Assembly: GCA_944385065.1 (NCBI GenBank)
Contig: CALWVX010000015.1
Location: 1 to 18,342, forward strand
Reading direction: 5' to 3'
Source of the DNA: an uncultured Oscillospiraceae bacterium
GTDB lineage: Bacteria > Bacillota > Clostridia > Oscillospirales > Oscillospiraceae
DNA length: 18,342 nt
The translations under genes were made by a program, and so were the position numbers. Shown in pieces: positions 8,916 through 16,837 of this stretch. The notes under the pieces were generated by a model that saw only the letters and a list, made by a program, of their open reading frames with translations, ran no database searches and had not been told where the DNA came from. Position 1 is the stretch's first letter, and each line of letters begins with the position of its first letter.

Positions 8916-8921
8916 CGGGCC

Positions 8922-9824
8922 ATGGCCAGCACATCGGAGATCAAAGCCAGAATCGCCAGCGTCAAGCAGACCCAGAAGATCACCAACGCCATGTACCTGA
9001 TTGCCTCCACCAAGCTGCGCAAGGCCCGGAGCAATCTGGACGCCACCCGCCCCTATTTCAACGCCCTGCGCAGCGAGATCAAGCGGATCTTCCGCACGGC
9101 CTCCGGGGTGGACAGCCCCTACTTCTACCCCTCCGACGAGGAGCCGGACATTCCGGGCACCTACGGCTGCCTGGTGATCACGGCGGACAAGGGGCTGGCC
9201 GGTTCCTACAACCAAAACGTGCTCCGGACGGCCCAGCGCCTGCTGGACGAACACCCGGACACCCGCCTGTTTGTGGTGGGGGAGTACGGACGGCGGTTTT
9301 TCGCCCAGCGGAACATCCCCATCGAGCGCTCCTTCCTCTACACCGCCCAGAATCCCACCCTGGCCCGGGCCCGGGAGATCAGCTCCCTGCTGCTGGAGCA
9401 GTATGACCGGGGGGAGCTGAAAAAGATCTATGTGGTCTACACCGACCTGGGCAGCTCGCTGAGCACCACCGCCCGGGTCACCCGCCTTCTGCCCTTCCAC
9501 CGGACCTATTTCTGCGCCGCCACCGGGCGGGAGCTGAGGACCAACGTCACCTTTGAGTTTGTCCCCTCGGCCAGCGCCGTTCTCAACGGACTGATCCGCA
9601 GCTATCTGTCCGGCTTTGTGTACAGCACGCTGGTGGACAGCTTCTGCAGCGAGCAGAACGCCCGAATGACCGCCATGGACGCGGCCAACCAGAACGCGGA
9701 GGAGCTGCTCTCGTCGCTCTCCCTGCAGTACAACCGGGTGCGGCAGGCCGCCATCACCCAGGAGATCACCGAGGTCACGGCGGGCGCCAAGGCGCAGCGG
9801 CGAAAACACGCAGAAGGGATGTGA
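8922..9824 (+). CDS. atpG: F1Fo ATP synthase subunit gamma (AtpG)
   Basis: The central rotor shaft turning within the alpha3beta3 hexamer; 300 residues, slightly above the usual ~285-290. The N-terminal helix carries the family pattern EIKARIASVKQTQKITNAMY (residues 6-25) followed by STKLRKAR. ITADKGLAGSYNQNV is the conserved Rossmann-like start. The C-terminal helix has RMTAMDAANQNA at 248-259 and QAAITQEITEVTAGAKA. The coiled coil and the beta-contact region are therefore both present. The ATG at 8922 follows GAGGGGTGA, which overlaps the preceding stop codon, with 6 nt between genes. The C-terminal QRRKHAEGM is a short basic addition. Confidence 0.94.
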   Translation: MASTSEIKARIASVKQTQKITNAMYLIASTKLRKARSNLDATRPYFNALRSEIKRIFRTASGVDSPYFYPSDEEPDIPGTYGCLVITADKGLAGSYNQNVLRTAQRLLDEHPDTRLFVVGEYGRRFFAQRNIPIERSFLYTAQNPTLARAREISSLLLEQYDRGELKKIYVVYTDLGSSLSTTARVTRLLPFHRTYFCAATGRELRTNVTFEFVPSASAVLNGLIRSYLSGFVYSTLVDSFCSEQNARMTAMDAANQNAEELLSSLSLQYNRVRQAAITQEITEVTAGAKAQRRKHAEGM

Positions 9825-11647
<1,823 letters not shown>

Positions 11648-11659
11648 CCGCGGCGGGCG

Positions 11660-11688
11660 TTGACATTTTTCCCGGAAGCGGATATACT
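11660..11688 (+). promoter_or_regulatory. Sigma-A promoter of ridA
   Basis: A perfect TTGACA (11660-11665) and TATACT (11683-11688) are separated by 17 nt. It lies just after atpC, so ridA can be transcribed on its own as well as by read-through from the synthase operon. The start site should be near 11695, giving a leader of about 25 nt. Confidence 0.87.
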
Positions 11689-11720
11689 GGACTCAAACTT
11701 TCAGGAAGGGATGCGCTGTC

Positions 11721-12089
11721 ATGAAAACTGTGGAAACTCCCAACGCCCCCGGGGCCATCGGCCCCTACTCCCAGGGATACGAGGCCAGCGGCTTTGTCTT
11801 CACCTCCGGCCAGATTCCCGTGGAACCGGCCACCGGCGCCGTCCCCCAGGGGATTCAGGCCCAGGCGGAGCAGAGCTGCAAAAATGTGGGCGCCATCCTG
11901 GCCGCCGCCGGCGTGGGCTATGACCAGGTGGTCAAGACCACCTGCTTCCTGGCGGACATGGGCGATTTCGCCGCCTTCAACGAGGTCTACGCCCGCTACT
12001 TCACCTCCAAGCCCGCCCGCAGCTGCGTGGCGGTGAAGGACCTGCCCAAGGGGGTCCTGTGCGAGGTGGAGGCCATCGCCGTCAAATAA
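11721..12089 (+). CDS. ridA: RidA family 2-iminobutanoate/2-iminopropanoate deaminase
   Basis: A small cytosolic YjgF/YER057c/UK114 protein, a trimer in characterised homologues. It hydrolyses reactive enamine/imine intermediates such as 2-aminoacrylate released by pyridoxal-phosphate enzymes. The 122 residues match the family. The opening NAPGAIGPYSQGYEASGFVF and TSGQIPVEPATG are diagnostic. The substrate-carboxylate arginine is Arg100 in KPARSCVAV, and the catalytic-site glutamate equivalent to E. coli Glu120 is Glu115 in LCEVEAIAVK. The ATG at 11721 has AGGAAGGG at 11703-11710 (spacing 10). A consensus promoter lies upstream and a strong shared hairpin downstream, so it is a likely monocistronic unit. 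Confidence 0.95.
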   Translation: MKTVETPNAPGAIGPYSQGYEASGFVFTSGQIPVEPATGAVPQGIQAQAEQSCKNVGAILAAAGVGYDQVVKTTCFLADMGDFAAFNEVYARYFTSKPARSCVAVKDLPKGVLCEVEAIAVK

Positions 12090-12101
12090 CGTTCGACTGA
12101 A

Positions 12102-12137
12102 ACAAGGGGCCCGCAGCTTGTGCTGCGGGCCCCTTGT
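12102..12137. terminator. Bidirectional hairpin between convergent ridA and rnmV
   Basis: The arms ACAAGGGGCCCGCAGC (12102-12117) and GCTGCGGGCCCCTTGT (12122-12137) form a perfect 16-bp stem with the loop TTGT. It lies between two convergent stop codons, so it can end both transcripts. The T-tracts are poor: CGTCGTTATT on the + side and TTTCAGTC on the - side. Confidence 0.8.
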
Positions 12138-12142
12138 CGTCG

Positions 12143-12751
12143 TTATTCGGCCGCCGGCGCCAGCAGCGCCAGCGCCTCCTGCCGGGTATAACAGGTATTC
12201 AAAATGGCCAGCAGCGCGTTGGCGGTCACATGCTCGGGCAGGTCCAGCCGTCTCAGCAGGTCCTGCCGCCTGCGCGCGCTGTCCGGCCCTCCGGACAGAC
12301 CGGCCGCCATCAGGTCGGCCTTGGTCAGCGGCGGGACGGCTCCCGTCGGCTCGCTCCCCTCCTCCAGCACTGTGGCGCCCGCCCGGCGCAGCGCCTGCTC
12401 CAGCACCTGGGGGGACATCCCCTCCACGCCCAGCTTGCCCTCCTTCCCCGGTCTGCGCTTGCGCCGCTCCTTGCCCGGCAGGTCGGGGATGTAGGCGTGC
12501 TTCAGGCAGGCCCCTGGGATCGCCCCCTTGATCCGGCTGCGGATCATGAAGCCCGCCCCGTCCGAATCGGTGAGCACGATCAGCCCCCGCTTCTCCGCCG
12601 CCCGGCGCAGCAGGGCCATGCGGTCCGGGTCCTTGAAAATCTGAAAGCCCCCGGTCTCCAAAATCAGGGTGTCCACCACCTGGGAGAGGGTATTCTTGTC
12701 ATAGCGGCCCTCCACCGCCACCGCCTCTCGAATGCGAATCAAACCGTCCAC
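12143..12751 (-). CDS. rnmV: Ribonuclease M5 (5S rRNA maturation), GTG start
   Basis: A TOPRIM-domain endonuclease that trims precursor 5S rRNA in Firmicutes. The 202-residue protein begins (GTG at 12751) with IREAVAVEGRYDKNTL, placing the TOPRIM glutamate at Glu14. The DxD pair follows at Asp62 and Asp64 in IVLTDSDGAGFMIR. HAYIPDLPGKERRKRRPGKE and KLGVEGMSP match the conserved second half, and the DUF4093-like C-terminal region follows. The start is inferred from GGGGAGAGG just upstream, although its spacing is short; no ATG is available in frame nearby. The stop of holA lies 9 nt before it, so it is the last gene of a comEC-holA-rnmV operon. A basic patch (KERRKRRPGK) suits RNA binding. Confidence 0.88.
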   Translation of the reverse strand: MDGLIRIREAVAVEGRYDKNTLSQVVDTLILETGGFQIFKDPDRMALLRRAAEKRGLIVLTDSDGAGFMIRSRIKGAIPGACLKHAYIPDLPGKERRKRRPGKEGKLGVEGMSPQVLEQALRRAGATVLEEGSEPTGAVPPLTKADLMAAGLSGGPDSARRRQDLLRRLDLPEHVTANALLAILNTCYTRQEALALLAPAAE

Positions 12752-12760
12752 CCTCTCCCC

Positions 12761-13807
12761 TCATCGCTCCGCCGGAACGGCCAGCTCCAGCAGCAGGGTG
12801 GTGAGCAGCTCCCGGGGGTCCTGGCCGGTGGACTTCATGGCCAGGTCGGTCTGCCCGCAGCGGATCACCGCCCGGCGGCACCAGTCCAGGGAGAAGCGGC
12901 GGGCCGCCCCCAGGACCTTCTCCGCCTGAAAGGGCCGCATCCCCCACAGCTCGGCCAGACAGGCGGCCCCCTTCCCCCGGTCCAGGGCCAGACGGGCGCT
13001 GTACAGCTGCCGCAGCTGGCGGCCCAGCGCCCCCATGATCTTGATGGGGTGCTCCTGCATCTGGTACAGCTCCCCCAGCACCTGGGCCGCCCGGTCGAAG
13101 TTCTTCGCCCCGATGGCGTCGGTCATGCGGAAGACCACCGTGTCCAGCTGGGGGGTGGCCACCGCGTCAATGTCCTCCCGGGTGATCTCTCCCCCCTTGG
13201 CGTAGGCGGCAATCTTTCCGATCTCCCCCACCAGATTGGTCATCAGGTCGCCGCACAGAAAAATCAGCTCCGAGGCCAGGCTGGGGCTGATCTCCTTGTC
13301 CAGGGAGCGGAATCTCCGGCGCACCCACTTCACCAGCTCCCCGGTGTCCTGCCGGGCAAACTCCACCACCACCCCGCTCTCCCGGAAGACGGCCGCCAGC
13401 TTGGTGCGGGCGTCCCCCTTATAGGGGATCAGGTCATAGACGAACACCAGACACACATAGTCGGGCAGGTCGGACAGCAGGGCGGCATACTGCTCCCGGT
13501 CCTTCTCCCCCGCCTTGAACAGGTCAAAGTCAGTGACCTGAACCAGGGTGCGCCCGGCCATCATGGGCAGGCAGTCCAGCGCCTCCTCCAGCCGCCGGGG
13601 CGACATCTCCCCGCCGGGAATCGCGTGAAAATTGAACTCCTCCATTCCCCCGGTCAGCAGCTGCTCCCGCAGCTGGGTCAGATAGTGGTCCCGGAGATAG
13701 GTCTCCTCCCCGTAAAACAGGTACAGGCTGCCCGGCGTCCCGTCGGCCAGCTCCCGGCGCAGGCGCTGATAGCCGGCGGAATCTGTTTTCTTCTCTCTGG
13801 GCGGCAT
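12761..13807 (-). CDS. holA: DNA polymerase III subunit delta (HolA)
   Basis: The clamp-loader wrench subunit, which opens the beta sliding clamp. With ATG at 13807 the protein has 348 residues, the normal length. The choice rests on AAAGGAGGAA directly upstream; an in-frame ATG nine codons earlier (13834) reads through that ribosome site. Recognisable blocks are GSLYLFYGEETYLRDHYL near the N-terminus, LDCLPMMAGRTLVQVTDFDL, then the hallmark helix region LCGDLMTNLVGEIGKIAAYA. EHPIKIMGALGRQLRQLY and AAVIR-type C-terminal collar-domain sequence complete the pattern. As in other delta subunits, no functional P-loop is visible. It sits 23 nt after comEC, a pairing common in Firmicutes. Confidence 0.93.
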   Translation of the reverse strand: MPPREKKTDSAGYQRLRRELADGTPGSLYLFYGEETYLRDHYLTQLREQLLTGGMEEFNFHAIPGGEMSPRRLEEALDCLPMMAGRTLVQVTDFDLFKAGEKDREQYAALLSDLPDYVCLVFVYDLIPYKGDARTKLAAVFRESGVVVEFARQDTGELVKWVRRRFRSLDKEISPSLASELIFLCGDLMTNLVGEIGKIAAYAKGGEITREDIDAVATPQLDTVVFRMTDAIGAKNFDRAAQVLGELYQMQEHPIKIMGALGRQLRQLYSARLALDRGKGAACLAELWGMRPFQAEKVLGAARRFSLDWCRRAVIRCGQTDLAMKSTGQDPRELLTTLLLELAVPAER

Positions 13808-13830
13808 GGAATTTCCTCCTTTGTGACAAG

Positions 13831-16131
13831 TCATCCTCTGATCTGAATGTGTCCGTCCCGGTCCGTGCGGTACACCGTGACGTCCATGGCCTCCAGCCTG
13901 TCCAGGGTCTCCTGGGCGGGGTGGCCGTACCGGTTGCCCTGACCCGCCGAAATGGCCGCCAGCTCCGGCCGGCCGGCCTCCAGTAGCTCCCGGGTGGTGG
14001 AGGTGGCCGAGCCGTGGTGGCCCGCCACCAGCAGCTCCAGATCGGGCAGATCGGCGATCTCCATCAGGGCCAGCTCCCCCTCCCCCGGCAGGTCGCCGGG
14101 GATCAGGGCGTCAAACTCCCCCGCGCTGGCCAGCACCGTCAGCCCCAGCTCGTTGGCATCCCCGGACCCGCCCGCCAGCGGGGCATACAGGGTCAGGCTC
14201 TGATCCTCCCCCAGCTGCAGCCGGGTGTCCTCCCGGATAAAGGTCACCGGGATGTCCAGCTCCCGGGCCAAGGACAGGATCTCCGCCCGGAGGGGGCTGT
14301 CCTCCTCCACATCGGGGAGGGCCACCGCCCCCACCCGGACCCGCCGGAGCAGCTGGGGCACCCCGTTGGCGTGGTCGTCGTGGTAGTGGGAGATCACCAG
14401 CAGGTCCAGGCTCCCCCGCCCCTGGGTCTGGATATAGTCGGCGGCAATGTCGCCGGGGTCGTCATAGCTGTCCCCGCCGCAGTCCACCAGAATCATCCGC
14501 TCTCCCTGCCGCAGCAGGACGCTCTGTCCCTGTCCCACGTCCAGCACGGTGACCGCCATGCTGCCCCACCTATAGGAGGACCAGGTGGCCAGCAGGGCCA
14601 GACACAGGGTGATCGTCCCGGCGCACAGGGCGGTGACCGGCCGCTTCTTTCCCCGCAGAAGCACTGCGGCCAGAAGCAGCAGATAGAGGAAGACCACCCA
14701 GGCCCGATAGGGGGTCGACTCCATGGACAGGGCCGCCAGCGTGGGCCGGGACAGCCAGTCCACCGCCCACAGCATGTACCGGGCCAGCCAGGTGAGGGGA
14801 ATGGCCATCAGCCGGGCCAGGGGCAGGCAGATCCAGGCCGCCATCCCCACCAGCAGTCCGCCCAGCAGCAGGCCGCTCACCGCCCACAGGGTCATCAGGT
14901 TGGCCAGCGGCGAGATCAGGGAGACGGAGTGGAAGTGGAAGGCCACCAGCGGCGTGGTGAGCACCGAGGCCCCCAGGGTGGAGGCCAGGGTGGAGACCAC
15001 GAACCGGGGCACCCGCCGCCACAGCCGGTCCAGCCGGTTTTTGGGCCGGGTGTCCAGCCGGAGGGCGTGGCTGAGCCAGCCCTGAAGCCTGTCCCCGGTG
15101 AGCAGGATGCCCGCCACGGCGGCAAAGGACAGCTGAAGGCCGATATGGGCGGCGGAGAAGGGGTTGGCCGCCAGCAAGCACATGAGGGCAAAGCCCAGAG
15201 AGGTGGCCGCGTCCCGCTCCCGGTTCAGCAGCGGGGCCAGCTGCAGCAGCACGATCATCACCGCCGACCGGGTCACCGAGGGGGTATAGCCCGCCACGCC
15301 GCTGAACACCACCGCCCACAAAATGGTGAGCACAGCGGTGCTCCGCTTCCCCTTGCCCAGCAGGCGGGAGAGCAGATCGGCCAGAAAGGCCAGGTGCATC
15401 CCCGACACGGCGATGGTATGGGACAGGCCCACCCGCTCCAGAGAGCTGGTGAACTGGTCGGTGAGGTTGTCCCGGTTGCCCGTGACGATCCCGTCCACCA
15501 CCCCGCCTTCCTCCGCCGGAAAGGCGGCCCGGATGCCGTCCTTCAGCATCCGGGAGAGCACCGCCGGCCAGTGAGTCAGGGGGATGCGCTCCGGCCGGTC
15601 GAGCTCCAGGCGGCCGTAGGCCTCCCCCTGGAGGAAAATCCCCTTGGCGGTGTAGTAGGTGATGGCCTCGCCGGAGAAGGTGCGGTCCCCCAGGGTGTAG
15701 TGGACCACGCTCTCGATCCGGTCGCCGGGCCGCAGGTCCGCCCCCTGCTCGTCCACATAGAGCACCGCCCTGGGCCGGGCAATGGAGTCCATGTCCACCC
15801 GGACCAGTACGCTGTATCCGCCGTATGGGGTCTCCTGGGGCCAGTCCGCCACTGTGGCCGACATGCGGCAGGTCCGGTCGTCCAGCTCCTGGGCGGGCCG
15901 GAAGAAGATCCGGCTGTACAGCCCCGTCCAGAGAAGCCCCGCCGCCAGCCCGCACAGGATCAGCCCGGACCGCAGGCGGGCCTTCTCCCGCCCGCGCAGG
16001 AGAAAGGCGAGGGCACAGGCCAGCAGGGCCGCCGCTCCGGCCAGAGGGAACAGCCAGGGATCCAGCTCCAGATAGGCCGCGGCAAAAACAGCGGCGGAAA
16101 AGGAGAAGGCAAAGGTCGCCAGTTTACGCAT
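13831..16131 (-). CDS. comEC: ComEC/Rec2 family DNA-uptake channel with metallo-beta-lactamase domain
   Basis: The inner-membrane channel protein for single-stranded DNA import in transformation; 766 residues, full length. In order: N-terminal membrane helices and a DUF4131-type soluble domain (about 1-190), then the Competence domain with the hallmark LSHTIAVSGMHLAFL at 236-250 and multiple helices up to about 520. A C-terminal metallo-beta-lactamase-like domain (about 525-766) follows. In it the metal motif SHYHDDHANG spans 581-590 with His582, His584, Asp586 and His587. IPGD is at 677-680, GHHGS at 704-708 and GHPAQ at 736-740. The nuclease-like site therefore looks intact. The ATG at 16131 follows GAGAGGGAG. 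Presence of comEC alone does not show the strain is naturally competent. Confidence 0.93.
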   Translation of the reverse strand: MRKLATFAFSFSAAVFAAAYLELDPWLFPLAGAAALLACALAFLLRGREKARLRSGLILCGLAAGLLWTGLYSRIFFRPAQELDDRTCRMSATVADWPQETPYGGYSVLVRVDMDSIARPRAVLYVDEQGADLRPGDRIESVVHYTLGDRTFSGEAITYYTAKGIFLQGEAYGRLELDRPERIPLTHWPAVLSRMLKDGIRAAFPAEEGGVVDGIVTGNRDNLTDQFTSSLERVGLSHTIAVSGMHLAFLADLLSRLLGKGKRSTAVLTILWAVVFSGVAGYTPSVTRSAVMIVLLQLAPLLNRERDAATSLGFALMCLLAANPFSAAHIGLQLSFAAVAGILLTGDRLQGWLSHALRLDTRPKNRLDRLWRRVPRFVVSTLASTLGASVLTTPLVAFHFHSVSLISPLANLMTLWAVSGLLLGGLLVGMAAWICLPLARLMAIPLTWLARYMLWAVDWLSRPTLAALSMESTPYRAWVVFLYLLLLAAVLLRGKKRPVTALCAGTITLCLALLATWSSYRWGSMAVTVLDVGQGQSVLLRQGERMILVDCGGDSYDDPGDIAADYIQTQGRGSLDLLVISHYHDDHANGVPQLLRRVRVGAVALPDVEEDSPLRAEILSLARELDIPVTFIREDTRLQLGEDQSLTLYAPLAGGSGDANELGLTVLASAGEFDALIPGDLPGEGELALMEIADLPDLELLVAGHHGSATSTTRELLEAGRPELAAISAGQGNRYGHPAQETLDRLEAMDVTVYRTDRDGHIQIRG

Positions 16132-16167
16132 GGGCTCCCTCTCCCCTCTCTCTTTCTTCTGACATAC

Positions 16168-16196
16168 AGAGTACCATGCCCGCCGGGATTTTGCAA
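16168..16196 (-). promoter_or_regulatory. Candidate promoter of the comEC-holA-rnmV operon
   Basis: On the minus strand TTGCAA (16196-16191) and TACTCT (16173-16168) are 17 nt apart. The -10 box is preceded by TGG, which gives an extended -10. The -10 matches consensus at only three positions, so support is moderate. The start of transcription would fall near 16161, about 30 nt before the comEC ATG. Confidence 0.45.
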
Positions 16197-16216
16197 GGGT
16201 CCCCGGCCGGTCCTCC

Positions 16217-16245
16217 TTGCCATTTCCCCGAAATTATGATAGGAT
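16217..16245 (+). promoter_or_regulatory. Candidate sigma-A promoter of mrnC
   Basis: TTGCCA (16217-16222) and TAGGAT (16240-16245) lie 17 nt apart in the divergent spacer, in a local A/T-rich patch. The start site would be near 16252, 50 nt before mrnC. The boxes are imperfect but well spaced. Confidence 0.55.
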
Positions 16246-16302
16246 AAAGTCCGGTTCCGCCGGGGACGGCGGACCTGATTTTCTCACAAGGAGCGCGGAC
16301 TC

Positions 16303-16707
16303 ATGACCGACTACTTCCATGTGCATATCGAACGGGACGCCCTGCTCTCTCTCCCCTCTCTGGGGCTGGCCCACCTGGGGGACAGCGTGTTCGAGGTGAT
16401 GGTGCGCGCCTGGCTCATTCTCCACGGCAGGGCAAAGGCCAGGGACCTGCACCGGGCCACCGTCCGGTATGTGGCCGCCCCGGCCCAGGCCGCCGCCGTG
16501 GAGCGGCTGCTGCCCCTGCTGACCCCGGAGGAGGCGGACGTATACCGCCGAGGCCGGAACACCGCCCCCCACTCGGTGCCCAGGGCGGCCAGCCGGGCCC
16601 AGTATCAGGCCGCCACGGGGCTGGAGGCCCTGTTCGGCTGGCTCTATCTGCAGGGGCGGACCGAGCGGCTCAACGAGCTGTTTGAGGTCATCATGGCGGA
16701 GGAATGA
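16303..16707 (+). CDS. mrnC: Mini-ribonuclease III (23S rRNA maturation)
   Basis: A 134-residue RNase III catalytic domain without a double-stranded RNA-binding domain, as expected for MrnC, which trims precursor 23S rRNA ends. LAHLGDSVFEVMVRAWLI at 23-40 carries the catalytic Asp27 and Glu31 signature. HRATVRYVAAPAQA matches the family RNA-contact segment. RRGRN at 82-86 and ATGLEALFGWLY at 104-115, with acidic Glu108, complete the active site. The ATG at 16303 follows AAGGAG at 16288-16293. In many Firmicutes mrnC follows cysS; here it lies divergent from comEC and upstream of rqcH. The 14-nt palindrome TCCGCCGCGGCGGA (16712-16725) just after the stop could fold but has no T-tract. Confidence 0.93.
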   Translation: MTDYFHVHIERDALLSLPSLGLAHLGDSVFEVMVRAWLILHGRAKARDLHRATVRYVAAPAQAAAVERLLPLLTPEEADVYRRGRNTAPHSVPRAASRAQYQAATGLEALFGWLYLQGRTERLNELFEVIMAEE

Positions 16708-16793
16708 CCGGTCCGCCGCGGCGGAGACGGGGGAATCACGCAAACGGTCCCTCCGCGTACCATTCTTCCCTCCCAACCCCCAATTCCTATCTT

Positions 16794-16820
16794 CACTCTC
16801 AACTCTCCACTCTCAACTCT
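16794..16820. repeat. Tandem 13-bp pyrimidine-rich repeat before rqcH
   Basis: CACTCTCAACTCT occurs at 16794-16806 and again at 16808-16820 with a one-base gap. It sits within a strongly C/T-rich, G-poor tract (about 16760-16820). It ends just before the rqcH ribosome site GAGGTGAT (16825-16832). No promoter could be recognised in this spacer. Confidence 0.7.
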
Positions 16821-16837
16821 GAACCGAGGTGATTTCC

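Noticed and set aside
12134..13846. A 570-codon plus-strand frame opposite rnmV and holA
   Set aside because: Both minus-strand genes are clear family members with good ribosome sites; the plus frame is compositional noise.
14014..16239. A 741-codon open frame on the plus strand opposite comEC
   Set aside because: It is a Gly/His/Pro/Gln-rich shadow of the comEC reading frame with no ribosome site or domain.
16712..16725. Perfect palindrome TCCGCCGCGGCGGA after mrnC as a terminator
   Set aside because: There is no T-tract and the stem is only 5 bp if a loop is allowed, so it is too weak to call.
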